Source: Streptomyces hygroscopicus subsp. hygroscopicus (GTDB lineage Bacteria > Actinomycetota > Actinomycetes > Streptomycetales > Streptomycetaceae). Taken from it: a DNA stretch of 64,000 nt. The notes beneath the pieces are model-generated. The model had not been told where the DNA came from. It worked only from the letters and a program-made list of their open reading frames with translations, and ran no database searches. Position 1 is the stretch's first letter. Each line of letters starts with the position of its first letter. The position numbers and the translations under genes were made by a program. Positions 43,707 to 52,761 of this stretch are shown piece by piece. The stretch spans positions 372,001 through 436,000 of the forward strand of contig NZ_BSSM01000005.1 of assembly GCF_030269125.1 (NCBI RefSeq), given 5' to 3'.

Positions 43707-44804
43707 TCAGCCGGCGAGCGCGGCGTCGACCACGGCCGTGATGTACGGGAGGTCGTTGCCCGCCCCCGTCGGGTTCAGGGAGTACACCACGCGGTGCCTG
43801 AGGTCGCGGGTGGCGAAGAACCCGTTGTCCCAGCCGGGGCGGGAACCGGTCTTGCCCCATGCGTACGCGCCGTCCGGGAGCTGGTGGCGCAGGAGTCCGC
43901 CGACGCTGTAACAGGCCCTCTCCCCGGCGCAGTTCGTGTTGTCGGCCGCGCTCTTCACGTGCGGTATCGCGAACACCAGCCGCTGCTGGGCGGGTGGCAG
44001 CAGCCGGCCCCGGAACAGCGCGGTGAGGAAGCGGTCCAGGTCGGCCGCGGTGGAGATCATGCCGCCCTCGGCCCACGGGTAGGGGCTCTGCTCGGTCACG
44101 TCCTGCCCGTCGACGTACACCTCCGCGTGGGGCGAGGGGATCGCCGGGTCGTCGGCGGCGGGCAGGGCGGTGTGGGAGAGGCCCAGCGGCCGGATGATCC
44201 TGCGCTCCAGCTCGTCGGCGAAGGAGTGGCCGGTGACCTTCTCCACGACCAGGCCGAGGACGAAGGAGTTGAGCCCGTTGTACTGCTGCTCGGAGCCGGG
44301 CGCGGGCGGCGTGCCGGTGGCGCCGGCGAACGACGCGCGCAGGAGTTCCTCGGGCGTCACCGACGTGAGCTGCCATCCGGGGCCGTCGTCCGGTCCGGGC
44401 GTCGGAGCGGGCTTGGGCAGGCCGCTCGTGTGGTCGAGGAGCTGGCGCACGGTGACCCGGTCGTACGCCCGCGGCAGCACCCGGGGGACGTACCGCCGGG
44501 CCGGCGCGTCCAGGTCCAGCCGGTGCTCGGCGACGAGTTGCAGCACCACCGTGTTGGTGAACACCTTGGTGACGCTGCCGATCCGGAGGTACGCGTCGCC
44601 GGTGACCGGGCCTGCGGTGGCGCCCACGCCGTCCTGTCTGACCAGCGCGCCCGCGACGACGTCGTCGGGCAGGTGGTCGAGGATGTCCTGGACGGTGGGG
44701 GCCGGGGCCGCCGGGGCCGCCGGGGCGGCGGCCGCGGGCAGGGCCGCGCCCACGGTGAGGGCGGCGGCCAGGGAGAGGGCGGTGGCGGCGAGACGCATGT
44801 GCAT
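43707..44804 (-). CDS. Secreted serine hydrolase, beta-lactamase/D,D-peptidase fold
   Basis: A 365-residue exported protein of the R61 D-Ala-D-Ala carboxypeptidase/class C beta-lactamase family. Signal peptide is Ala-rich (LAATALSLAAALTVGAALPAAAA). Nucleophile motif SVTK (Ser77-Lys80), then QQYNGLNSFVLG where relatives read YSN, and KTG in YAWGKTGSRPGW. The second motif lacks the usual Asn two after Tyr, so the activity may differ. Two Cys (NCAGERAC) probably form a disulfide. ATG 44804 follows GGAGG. Target unknown, likely peptidoglycan or an ester. Confidence 0.87.
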   Translation of the reverse strand: MHMRLAATALSLAAALTVGAALPAAAAPAAPAAPAPTVQDILDHLPDDVVAGALVRQDGVGATAGPVTGDAYLRIGSVTKVFTNTVVLQLVAEHRLDLDAPARRYVPRVLPRAYDRVTVRQLLDHTSGLPKPAPTPGPDDGPGWQLTSVTPEELLRASFAGATGTPPAPGSEQQYNGLNSFVLGLVVEKVTGHSFADELERRIIRPLGLSHTALPAADDPAIPSPHAEVYVDGQDVTEQSPYPWAEGGMISTAADLDRFLTALFRGRLLPPAQQRLVFAIPHVKSAADNTNCAGERACYSVGGLLRHQLPDGAYAWGKTGSRPGWDNGFFATRDLRHRVVYSLNPTGAGNDLPYITAVVDAALAG

Positions 44805-44930
44805 CGAGGGACCTCCGGCGTCGCTGACGGACGTGCTGACACATCGACTCTGCCGTCCGCGACCGCCGTCGCCCATCGGTGATCACCCTGATCGTGACCC
44901 CGAACCTTCCCTGACCCGGGTGCGCCCCGG

Positions 44931-45581
44931 TCAGCTGAAGACGATCATCGAGCCCTGTGCCAGCGAGCGCGTCGCGGCGGCGTGCAGGCCCAGCCAGACG
45001 TGGCGTTCGCGGGAGAAGGGGTTGGGGTCGTAGGGGGTCGGGGCTGCCGGTTCCTCCAGTTCGGTGGGGGCCGCGGGAGGTGCCGGGGGCGCCGGGGGGT
45101 TGGCGGGGTCGATGCCGATGGCCGGGGCGACGTACTGGAGCTCGCGCAGCAGTGCCTGGCTGGAACCCAACGGGCCCCCGCCCGCGAGGAGTTGGTCGTC
45201 GGACAGCGGGTGCGGGAAGTCGACCGGGACGTAGGCGCCCGCGTGGTCGTAGTGCCACACCAGGTGCGACTGCTGGGCCGTGGACTCGAACATCTCCAGC
45301 AACTGCTCGTAGTCGCCGCCGAGTTCGTCCACCGGCGTCACCGGCAGCCCGCAGACCTGGAGCAGATAGGCGCGGCGCAGGAAGTGCAGGGCGTCGTAGT
45401 CGAAGCCGGCGACCGGGGCGACCTCGCCGGACAGGCCCGGCATGTACTGGTACACCGGCACCGGCGGCAGCCCCGCCGCGGTCAGCGCGTGGTTGTAGTG
45501 CGCGAGTTCCTCGGCGAACGGGTTGTCCGGCGTGTGGCACAACACGTCGACGAGCGGTACCAGCCACAGGTCACAGGCCAA
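44931..45581 (-). CDS. Hypothetical protein with long Pro/Ala linker
   Basis: A 216-residue cytoplasmic protein without a recognised family. TTG 45581 is chosen because GAGGAG (45588-45593) lies six bases upstream; a longer reading to ATG 45650 has no such site. Segments: LWLVPLVDVLCHTPDNPFAEE, YDALHFLRRAYLLQVCGLPVTP, then SHLVWHYDHAGAYVPVDFPHP; a flexible linker (ANPPAPPAPPAAP) precedes a C-terminal VWLGLHAAATRSLAQGSMIVFS. It is upstream of nothing obvious and lies between a serine hydrolase and a GntR gene. Confidence 0.7.
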   Translation of the reverse strand: MACDLWLVPLVDVLCHTPDNPFAEELAHYNHALTAAGLPPVPVYQYMPGLSGEVAPVAGFDYDALHFLRRAYLLQVCGLPVTPVDELGGDYEQLLEMFESTAQQSHLVWHYDHAGAYVPVDFPHPLSDDQLLAGGGPLGSSQALLRELQYVAPAIGIDPANPPAPPAPPAAPTELEEPAAPTPYDPNPFSRERHVWLGLHAAATRSLAQGSMIVFS

Positions 45582-45656
45582 AGAGGGCTCCTCACACGGA
45601 GAGGTGGTCTGGGAAGCGTAATCCGTGCACGTGTCCTCCCATACCCCCACGTCCGC

Positions 45657-46355
45657 TCAGCTGTCGGACAGGTCTTCCAGCAGCGCCATCGAGTGCGCGT
45701 TGGCCGCGGCGACCAGCGCGCGGGCCTCCTCCGTCTCGCGTCGCGCCAGGGCCTCGACCAGTTCCGTGTGCCCCGCCCACAGCCGGCCACGCAGATCGGG
45801 GAGGCGGCGCAGGTGCTGGACCACGCAGACCCAGGCCTGCACCCGCAGCCGGTGCAGGAAGTCGCCGAGGTAGGGGTTGCCGAACAGGACGCCGAGCTCG
45901 CGCCAGAAACGCAGGTCGTAGCCGATCAGGACGGTGAGGTCACCCGCGGCGGCGGCGCGCCGGGCCTCCTCGCCGCGGCGGCGCACGGTCGCGAGCGTCG
46001 CGCGGGTGAGCGGGTCCTCGGGCGGGGTGCGGAAGGCCGGGTGGCCCGCGGCGAGGGCCTGGAACATGCCGTCCGTGACCAGGTTGCGGGCCTCGATCAT
46101 GTGCCGGTAGTCGGCGAGCGAGTACTCGGGCACGCGGAAGCCGCGGTGCTGGTCGGCCTCCAGGATGCCCTGCGCGGACAGGTCGACCAGCGCCTCGCGC
46201 ACGGGGGTGGCGGAGACGCCGTACTGCTCGGCGATCTCCTTCACGGTGAACGCCCGGCCGGGCAGCAGCCGGCCCGCCAGCACCTCGTCACGGAGCGCGT
46301 CCGCGATCTGCTGGCGCAGGGTGCTGCGGGTGACGGTGCCGCCGTTGCCGGGCAT
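45657..46355 (-). CDS. GntR-family (FadR-type) transcriptional regulator
   Basis: A 232-residue regulator with a winged HTH (TLRQQIADALRDEVLAGRLLPG, then TVKEIAEQYGVSATPVREALVDLSAQG) and a FadR-type all-helical effector domain (DYRHMIEARNLVTDGMF ... RFWRELGVLFGNPYLGDFLHRLRVQAW ... HTELVEALARRETEEAR). The ligand is probably a carboxylate. ATG 46355 follows GAGGAGAAT. It lies between a hypothetical gene and an aminotransferase, the likely regulated neighbour. Confidence 0.9.
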   Translation of the reverse strand: MPGNGGTVTRSTLRQQIADALRDEVLAGRLLPGRAFTVKEIAEQYGVSATPVREALVDLSAQGILEADQHRGFRVPEYSLADYRHMIEARNLVTDGMFQALAAGHPAFRTPPEDPLTRATLATVRRRGEEARRAAAAGDLTVLIGYDLRFWRELGVLFGNPYLGDFLHRLRVQAWVCVVQHLRRLPDLRGRLWAGHTELVEALARRETEEARALVAAANAHSMALLEDLSDS

Positions 46356-46485
46356 GGCCGGATTCTCCTCACGCGTACGGGTGACGTGCTCGCACGTATG
46401 GCCAACTCTTTCGAGTCCTATGAGCACGTCACCTTACGCGTCCCGGCTTTGCCGACGGCAGCGCCGAACCGGTTGCGCCGTGTGC

Positions 46486-47841
46486 CTACGCCGTGTACTC
46501 GTCGGCGACGGACAGCGCGGCGTCGAGCGCGGCGAGGCCCTCCTTCAGCTCGGCCTCGCTCGTGTTGCACGGCGGCACCACGTGGGTGCGGTTCATGTTC
46601 ACGAACGGCCACAGACCGTGCTTCTTCGCCGCCGCGGCGAAGGCGGCCATCGGCGCGTTCGCCTCACCGGCCGCGTTGTACGGCACCAGGGGCTCGCGCG
46701 TCTCCCGGTTCTTGACCAGCTCCAGCGCCCAGAACATGCCCACGCCGCGGACGTCGCCCACGCTCGGGTGGCGCGCGGCCAGCTCCGCGAGACCCGGCGC
46801 GAGCACCGTCTCGCCGAGCCGCTTGGCGTTCTCCACCACGCCCTCCTCGGCCATCACGCCGATGGTGGCGACGGCGGCGGCGCAGGCCAGCGGGTGCCCG
46901 GAGTAGGTGAGGCCGCCCGGGTAGGGACGCTTGCCGAAGGTCTCCGCGATCCTCCCCGAGATGGCGACGCCGCCGAGCGGCACGTAGCCGGAGTTCACGC
47001 CCTTGGCGAAGGTCATCAGGTCCGGTACGACATCGAACAGATCGGCCGCGAACCACTCGCCGGTACGGCCGAATCCGGCCATGACCTCGTCCAGGATGAA
47101 GACGATGCCGTACCTGTCGCACAGCTCCCGCACCCCGGCGAGGTAACCGGGCGGCGGCACCATGATCCCGGCCGTGCCGGGGATGGTCTCCAGGATGATC
47201 GCGGCGATGGTGCCGGGACCCTCGAAGGCGATCGTCGTCTCCAGGTGCTCCAGCGCCCGCGCGGTCTCCTGCTCCTCCGTCTCGGCGTAGAAGCGGGAGC
47301 GGTAGAGGAACGGCGCCCAGAAGTGCACGACGCCGCTGGTGCCGTTGTCGGAGGGCCAGCGGCGGGGGTCGCCGGTGATGTTCACGGCCTGCTGGGTGCC
47401 GCCGTGGTACGAGCGGTACGCCGAGAGCACCTTCGGGCGGCCCGTGTGCAGCCGGGCCATGCGCACCGCGTGCTCCACGGCGTCGGCGCCGGCGTTGGTG
47501 AAGAAGATCTTGTCCAGGTCGCCGGGGGTCCGCTCGGCGATCAGCCGGGCCGCCTCCGAGCGCGCCTCGATGGCGAACGCGGGCGCGAAGGTGGTCATCT
47601 TCGCCGCCTGCTCCTGGATGGCCGCGACGACCCTGGGGTGCTGGTAGCCGATGTTGGTGTAGACGAGCCCGCTGGTGAAGTCCAGGTAGCGCGTGCCGTC
47701 GTAGTCCCAGAAGTACGACCCCTCGGCGCCGGCGACGGCGAGCGGGTCGATGAGGTCCTGGGCGGACCAGGAGTGGAAGACGTGCGCACGGTCCGCGGCC
47801 TTCACGGCGGCGCCGGCTGCGGGATGGGGCTGAGGGGTCAT
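46486..47841 (-). CDS. Class III PLP aminotransferase (omega-amino acid type)
   Basis: A 451-residue fold-type I, class III aminotransferase. Landmarks: FHSWSAQDLIDPLAVAGAEGS, FTNAGADAVEHAVRMARLHTG (phosphate pocket), SYHGGTQQAVNITG, IVFILDEVMAGFGRTGEWFA (Asp contacting PLP), and the Schiff-base Lys in DLMTFAKGVNSGYVPLGG. It resembles beta-alanine, taurine or GABA:pyruvate transaminases. ATG 47841 is the only sensible start; the open frame continues far upstream only as the antisense of the kinase. The GntR-family gene just downstream may regulate it. Confidence 0.9.
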   Translation of the reverse strand: MTPQPHPAAGAAVKAADRAHVFHSWSAQDLIDPLAVAGAEGSYFWDYDGTRYLDFTSGLVYTNIGYQHPRVVAAIQEQAAKMTTFAPAFAIEARSEAARLIAERTPGDLDKIFFTNAGADAVEHAVRMARLHTGRPKVLSAYRSYHGGTQQAVNITGDPRRWPSDNGTSGVVHFWAPFLYRSRFYAETEEQETARALEHLETTIAFEGPGTIAAIILETIPGTAGIMVPPPGYLAGVRELCDRYGIVFILDEVMAGFGRTGEWFAADLFDVVPDLMTFAKGVNSGYVPLGGVAISGRIAETFGKRPYPGGLTYSGHPLACAAAVATIGVMAEEGVVENAKRLGETVLAPGLAELAARHPSVGDVRGVGMFWALELVKNRETREPLVPYNAAGEANAPMAAFAAAAKKHGLWPFVNMNRTHVVPPCNTSEAELKEGLAALDAALSVADEYTA

Positions 47842-48051
47842 GCGGGCGAGCGTAAATGTCCGGGATGCGGAAGGGGTATCGGCGTCCTGTTCCGTGGACG
47901 GTCCCAATCCGCGACAGGTTGTCGACATTAAGTCGGGCGAGGGCGTGAAGCCTGTTACGGAACCGTGGACGGCTGCGCCTCCGGCACCTTGTACGACCGG
48001 ATTATTCTCGGGCCGTTGCGACAGCTGACGGGGCGGGAAGGGCGGGCGGTC

Positions 48052-49995
48052 ATGGAGGAACTGGGGCCTGGGGACCCGCAGAGGATCGGCGGCTACCGGC
48101 TGCTGGCGCGACTGGGGGCGGGCGGCATGGGCATGGTCTACCTGGCCCGCTCGGACCGGGGCCGTACGGTCGCCGTGAAGCTGGTCCGCGAGGAGCCGGC
48201 GGCGCGCGAGGAGTTCCGGGCGCGGTTCCGGCGCGAGGTGGAGGCGGCGCGGCGGGTCGGCGGGTACTGGACCGCGCCGGTCCTGGACGCGGACACCGAG
48301 GCGGCGGTGCCGTGGGTGGCCACGGGGTACGTGGCCGGGCCCAGCCTCCAGCAGGTCGTCGGGCACGACCACGGGGCGCTGCCCGAGCGCTCGGTGCGGA
48401 TCCTCGCCGCCGGGCTCGCGCACGCGCTGAAGGACATCCACGCGGCCGGGATCGTGCACCGGGACCTGAAGCCGTCCAACGTGCTGGTGACCATCGACGG
48501 GCCACGCGTGATCGACTTCGGCATCGCCCGCGCCCTGGAGACGGGCACGGCGGGCGGCGAGGGGCTCACCGTGACCGGGTCGCTGGTCGGCTCGCCCGGT
48601 TTCATGGCGCCCGAGCAGGTGCGGGGGGACCGGGTCACGCCGGCGTGCGACGTCTTCTCGCTCGGGTCGGTGCTGACGTACGCGGCGACCGGCAGGATGC
48701 CGTTCGGGAGCGTCGGCAGCGGGGTGCACGCGCTGATGTTCCGCATCGCCCAGGAGGAGCCGGACCTGGCGGGCGTGCCGGAGGGCATCGCCGACCTGGT
48801 ACGGGAGTGCCTGCGCAAGGATCCGGCGGCGCGGCCCACGCTGGACGCGCTGCTGGAACGCACGGGGGCGCAGGACACGGTCCTGGACGGCCGCTCCCGG
48901 GACCCGTGGCTGCCGGGGGCGCTGGTGGCCCAACTGGGGCGGCACGCCGTGGGGCTGCTGGAGGTGGAGGAGCCGCGGACGGGGACTTCGGGCGTCGGCG
49001 GTCCCGGTGCGCAGGGGCCGCAGCCGGCGGCCGCGGGCGGCTCCCGCGGGGCGGGCGCGTCGGCGGCCGGCGGCGGGGGCGGCACGGGGGGAGGCGCCGG
49101 CGCCGCCGCCGGGGGAGACGGCCGGCCGCCCGAGCACGCGGCCGTCTCCGACGGGGGAGGGGCGGACACGGCGGGGCGGAGCCCGGCCGGCACCGAGCGG
49201 TCGCCGGCGGCGGGGGACGCGACGCCGCTGCCCGTGACGGCTCCCGGGGCGTACGGGTACCCGCAGGCGCAACCGCATCCCCGGCAGGCGTTCCAGCCGC
49301 CGTACTTCGAGCAGGGCGCCGCTTCCGCGCCGGCCCCGCGGACCCTCGGGTACGGGTACCCCCGGCAGCCGTACCCGCCGTACCCGCCGTACGGCGCGGA
49401 ACCCGAGCCCGAGCGGCGCAGCGGGCGGTCCACGGCGCTGCTCGTCGTGATCGCGGTGATCGTCGCGCTGGGAGCGGGCGGGTCGGTGTACGCGCTGCTC
49501 AACGGCGGGGTCGGCGGGAAGGGGAGCGGTGCGGCCGGGCCCGCGCCGGCCTCCGGGTCGGCGTCGCCCACCGGTTTTGGGGAGCGCGGCCCGGGGCCGG
49601 TCTCGCCGCCTCCCTCGTCCTCGTCCTCCTCGGCCGCCGGGGCCGTACCGGACGCCTTTCTCGGCACCTGGACGGCGACCATCGACAACGCGGGCGGCGC
49701 CAACACCCGCCGCCTCACCATCCGCCAGGGCGAGGTGGGGGACAGCGTGCTGACACTGGTCGCGGAGGGGCCGGCGGACGGCGGAGGGGCGTACCGCTGC
49801 GTCTTCGAGGCCGAGCTGAGCCAGGAGCCGGGCGACGGGGGGCCGTTGGAGATCGGGCCGTCCACCGTGACCAGCGGCCGGCCCGCCACCTCCTGCACGC
49901 CCGGCGATCCGACCGAGGTCAGCCTGCTGCCGGACGGGCGGTTGCGGCGAGCGCAGCCGGGGGGCGGGGAGAGTCTGACGTACACCCGGCAGTGA
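48052..49995 (+). CDS. Membrane Ser/Thr protein kinase with extracellular domain
   Basis: A 647-residue Hanks-type kinase. Kinase domain about 13-285: glycine loop LGAGGMGMVY, ATP-Lys in VAVKLV, catalytic HRDLKPSNVL (about 141-150), DFGIAR, and activation loop GSPGFMAPEQV. Then a Gly/Pro/Ala-rich linker (about 300-470), one transmembrane helix (STALLVVIAVIVALGAGGSVY, about 465-485) and a C-terminal extracellular domain (about 535-647: GTWTATIDNAGGANTRRLTI, YRCVFEAEL) that is not PASTA. It probably senses an outside cue. ATG 48052 follows GGGAAGGGCGG. Confidence 0.92.
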   Translation: MEELGPGDPQRIGGYRLLARLGAGGMGMVYLARSDRGRTVAVKLVREEPAAREEFRARFRREVEAARRVGGYWTAPVLDADTEAAVPWVATGYVAGPSLQQVVGHDHGALPERSVRILAAGLAHALKDIHAAGIVHRDLKPSNVLVTIDGPRVIDFGIARALETGTAGGEGLTVTGSLVGSPGFMAPEQVRGDRVTPACDVFSLGSVLTYAATGRMPFGSVGSGVHALMFRIAQEEPDLAGVPEGIADLVRECLRKDPAARPTLDALLERTGAQDTVLDGRSRDPWLPGALVAQLGRHAVGLLEVEEPRTGTSGVGGPGAQGPQPAAAGGSRGAGASAAGGGGGTGGGAGAAAGGDGRPPEHAAVSDGGGADTAGRSPAGTERSPAAGDATPLPVTAPGAYGYPQAQPHPRQAFQPPYFEQGAASAPAPRTLGYGYPRQPYPPYPPYGAEPEPERRSGRSTALLVVIAVIVALGAGGSVYALLNGGVGGKGSGAAGPAPASGSASPTGFGERGPGPVSPPPSSSSSSAAGAVPDAFLGTWTATIDNAGGANTRRLTIRQGEVGDSVLTLVAEGPADGGGAYRCVFEAELSQEPGDGGPLEIGPSTVTSGRPATSCTPGDPTEVSLLPDGRLRRAQPGGGESLTYTRQ

Positions 49996-50135
49996 CCGGG
50001 TAGGACGGCCACCCCGCCGGTTCGCGGAGTCGGTTGAACGTACGGCGAACTTCGGCGAACGTGTCCGGTTCGACCTCTTGCCCGCGCGTACCGTTGCTGC
50101 CCCATCCGGCTCCGGGGAGTTGCGGGGGCACCCAC

Positions 50136-51665
50136 ATGGAGTGGCTGAGCGCGGAGAACGTCGTCGCCGTCGGTACGGCGCTGCTGGGCATCGTCGCGTC
50201 CGCGGGCATGGTCTGGTACGAGCGCCGGGTGCCGCGGCGCAAGAGGATCGGTTACCGCGTCCAGATGGACAACGCCATAGGCGACGACGTGCGGTCGGGC
50301 CGGGCCAACCGGCGGCTCGGGCTGTTCGACGAGGTGCCGGGCATGTCGGACGCCACGCTGGTGCTGCTGCGCATCGAGAACGACGGCTCGCTGGGCATCG
50401 ACCGCGCCGACTACACCGGTCCGGAGGACCACGGCCTCACCGCGGTGTTCACGGACCGCACGGTGCGCGGGGTCTCGGTGACGCAGCCGAGCGACACCGG
50501 CCATCTGATGGACCACTTCGCCGCCGAGCGCGGCTTCGGCTACCAGGGCAACACCCTGCGCATCCCGCCCGTCCCGCTGAACAAGGGCGACCACTTCAAG
50601 CTGCTGGTGCTGCTGACCGGCGGGGACGTGGGCCGGGAGATACGGCTGATCGGCGGCATCCGGGACGGCGAGGTCCACCCCAACCGCAGCGCGACGCCGG
50701 ACGACAAGCCGCCGTTGTTCAGCCGGGCCTCGCGGAGCATCACCATCATGCTCACGGTGTGCGTGGTGACCCTGGCGGCGATCGTGGTGGCCCGGGACGA
50801 CACCCCGCCGCCGATCGGCTGCGAGAAGGGGACCCTGACGGTGATCGGGTCGACGGCGTTCGAGCCGGTGATGGAGGAGGTGGCGAGGAAGTACGAGAAG
50901 GACTGCCAGGGCGCCACCATCACGGTCGACGCGCACGGATCGACCGCGGGGACGAGGGAGTTGGCCGCGGAGGGGGCGGCGCACAAGGGCCAGGGCTCGC
51001 CGCCCGTCGTCGCCCTGTCCGACGGGCCCCGGCCCGGCGACCTCTCCCCCCTGCGGGAGAACCGGGTGGCGTTGTCGGTCTTCGCGCTCGTCCTCAACGA
51101 CGACGTGGGGCTGCGGGACCTGTCCACGGACGACGTGCGCCGGCTGTACGCGGGGGAGGTCTCCGACTGGTCGCAGCTGGGCGGGCGTCCACTGCCGGTG
51201 CACCTGGTCAGCCGGGACGCCAACTCCGGCACGCGGCAGGTGTTCCAGCGGCGGGTGCTCGGCGGGAGCGAGATGGCGAACACCTCGGTCGACTGCGTGC
51301 ACAAGGACTATCCCGCGGCGCCGGTGACGCGGTGCGAACTCGACTCCACGGACCAGGTACTGGCCGAGGTCGCCCGGCTGCCCGGCGCGGTCGGGTACAG
51401 CGAGCTGAACCGCGCGGACGGCGCGAAGGGCCTGCGCGTGCTCGGCCTGGACGGGGACGCGCCGTCGGTGGACGCGATCGAGCACGGCCACAGCCGGTAC
51501 CCCTACCGGGAGATCGAGTACGCCTACACCTACGGCCGGCCGCCGGCCGACTCCCTGGTCTCCAGCTTCCTGACCTATCTGACGCGGGGGAACGGGCAGG
51601 ACATCATCCGCACGCACGGGCACGTGCCGTGCTGGACGCCGGAGGGCCTGAAGCTGTGCGCCTGA
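50136..51665 (+). CDS. Two-TM protein with C-terminal phosphate-binding-like (PstS-type) domain
   Basis: A 509-residue membrane protein. TM1 (VVAVGTALLGIVASAGMVWY, about 8-28) is followed by basic residues (RRVPRRKR), so the middle region (about 30-205) should be cytoplasmic. TM2 (SITIMLTVCVVTLAAIVVA, about 205-225) then leads to an external PBP type 2 domain: LTVIGSTAFEPVMEEVARKY, DAHGSTAGTRELAAEG, VFALVLNDDVGLRDLSTDDV, and SRDANSGTRQVFQRRVL, the phosphate-binding signature. It may sense anions such as phosphate. It lies 140 bases after the Ser/Thr kinase on the same strand. Confidence 0.85.
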   Translation: MEWLSAENVVAVGTALLGIVASAGMVWYERRVPRRKRIGYRVQMDNAIGDDVRSGRANRRLGLFDEVPGMSDATLVLLRIENDGSLGIDRADYTGPEDHGLTAVFTDRTVRGVSVTQPSDTGHLMDHFAAERGFGYQGNTLRIPPVPLNKGDHFKLLVLLTGGDVGREIRLIGGIRDGEVHPNRSATPDDKPPLFSRASRSITIMLTVCVVTLAAIVVARDDTPPPIGCEKGTLTVIGSTAFEPVMEEVARKYEKDCQGATITVDAHGSTAGTRELAAEGAAHKGQGSPPVVALSDGPRPGDLSPLRENRVALSVFALVLNDDVGLRDLSTDDVRRLYAGEVSDWSQLGGRPLPVHLVSRDANSGTRQVFQRRVLGGSEMANTSVDCVHKDYPAAPVTRCELDSTDQVLAEVARLPGAVGYSELNRADGAKGLRVLGLDGDAPSVDAIEHGHSRYPYREIEYAYTYGRPPADSLVSSFLTYLTRGNGQDIIRTHGHVPCWTPEGLKLCA

Positions 51666-51701
51666 CGGCCGTCATCCGGCCGCGGGCCCGTCATGGCTCG
51701 C

Positions 51702-51731
51702 CGCGCGGTTCCCCGCGCCCCCGGGGGAGGC
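51702..51731. repeat. Intergenic hairpin repeat, copy 2
   Basis: CGCGCGGTTCCCCGC (51702-51716) repeats 24823-24837 exactly; CCCC/GGGG pairs around it. It lies between the convergent PBP-like and SLATT-like genes. Confidence 0.55.
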
Positions 51732-51763
51732 GTGGGCCCGTCGGCTCCGAGCCGCGGCGGCGC

Positions 51764-52525
51764 TCACCGCGGCTCCGGCGGCCGCTGCCTCGGCATGTTC
51801 GGCCGCGCCCCGCCCCCCGGCGGCAGCGGGAAGCGGCCCCCGGGGAGCGCCCCCTCGTGCCCCACCGCCTCCTGGCGGGGCACGTACGCCACCGCCTGGA
51901 TCCCCAGCGGGGCCGTGCCCGTCCGGAACGCCACCATCCAGTCGGCCGTCTCCGCCCGGACCAGCTCCGTCACGTCCTCCGAGAAGCGCCGCAGCAGCAG
52001 CACGCACCGCTCCGCCGCCTCGCTCGCCGTCCCCTCCGCGGGCCCCAGCACCTCCCGCATCCCCTCCACCGCCCAGTCGAACTGGAGCGCCTGCAACCGC
52101 CGCTGCACCGCCTGCGCCGTCGCCACGTCCCGCATCCAGCCCGACGTCAGCCCGAAGTACCGGTCGGCGCCCGCGCACGCGGCCGCGAGGAGCAGGGCCA
52201 GGCACCCCCACGGCGCCACGCCCGCCGCCACCCCCGTCAGGTCCAGCAGCGGCAGCGCCGCCCCGGTCACCGCCCCCGCCGCCGCCCCGGCCCGCAGCAC
52301 CCGTGCCCCGCGCCGCTTCCACACCCGGTCCCGCAGATACCAGTCCGCCGTCCGCAGCGCCCCGTGCTCCACCCACCGGTACAGCTCGTCGAGCCGCTCC
52401 CCGGGTTCGCCCCAGTCGCCGGGTGGCAGCGCCCGCCCGGTCAGATCACCCGGCCGGGGTCCGGCCGGGCCCTCGCCCGGCCCGTCCTGGGGCGGCCCCT
52501 CGGGCTGCATCTCCGGCTGACCCAC
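51764..52525 (-). CDS. SLATT-domain-like two-TM protein
   Basis: A 253-residue protein with two adjacent transmembrane helices (about 80-115: RVLRAGAAAGAVTGAALPLLDL, GVAPWGCLALLLAAACAGADRYFG) and a following helical region (ATAQAVQRRLQALQFDWAVEGM, TASEAAERCVLLLRRFSEDVTEL). This layout matches SLATT proteins, which can act as pore-forming effectors in nucleotide-signalling conflict systems. No SMODS or SLOG partner is encoded next to it. It converges on the PBP-like gene and is divergent from ybaB. The SLATT call is by pattern only. Confidence 0.7.
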   Translation of the reverse strand: MGQPEMQPEGPPQDGPGEGPAGPRPGDLTGRALPPGDWGEPGERLDELYRWVEHGALRTADWYLRDRVWKRRGARVLRAGAAAGAVTGAALPLLDLTGVAAGVAPWGCLALLLAAACAGADRYFGLTSGWMRDVATAQAVQRRLQALQFDWAVEGMREVLGPAEGTASEAAERCVLLLRRFSEDVTELVRAETADWMVAFRTGTAPLGIQAVAYVPRQEAVGHEGALPGGRFPLPPGGGARPNMPRQRPPEPR

Positions 52526-52761
52526 CCGGCACTCCCTACTGATCGCGACCGGTCACGTAGCGTGACATCCCCTGCCGACGTGCGCCACCCTTCCTACCGC
52601 CCAACGGGTGGCCCGGTCGTGACTTCCCCGGCTTTTCCGCCCGGAAGAGGGCCTTGATCAGGTATAGATCCGCCATCTCTCTCACTCGAAAGAGTGGCGG
52701 TGTGATGGCCGTCCGGACCACGTAGGCTCGTGCCAAGGAGAAAGACGTAGAGGAGCTGATC

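Noticed and set aside
47842..49278. Upstream extension of the class III aminotransferase frame.
   Set aside because: It is the antisense of the Ser/Thr kinase; the enzyme starts at ATG 47841.
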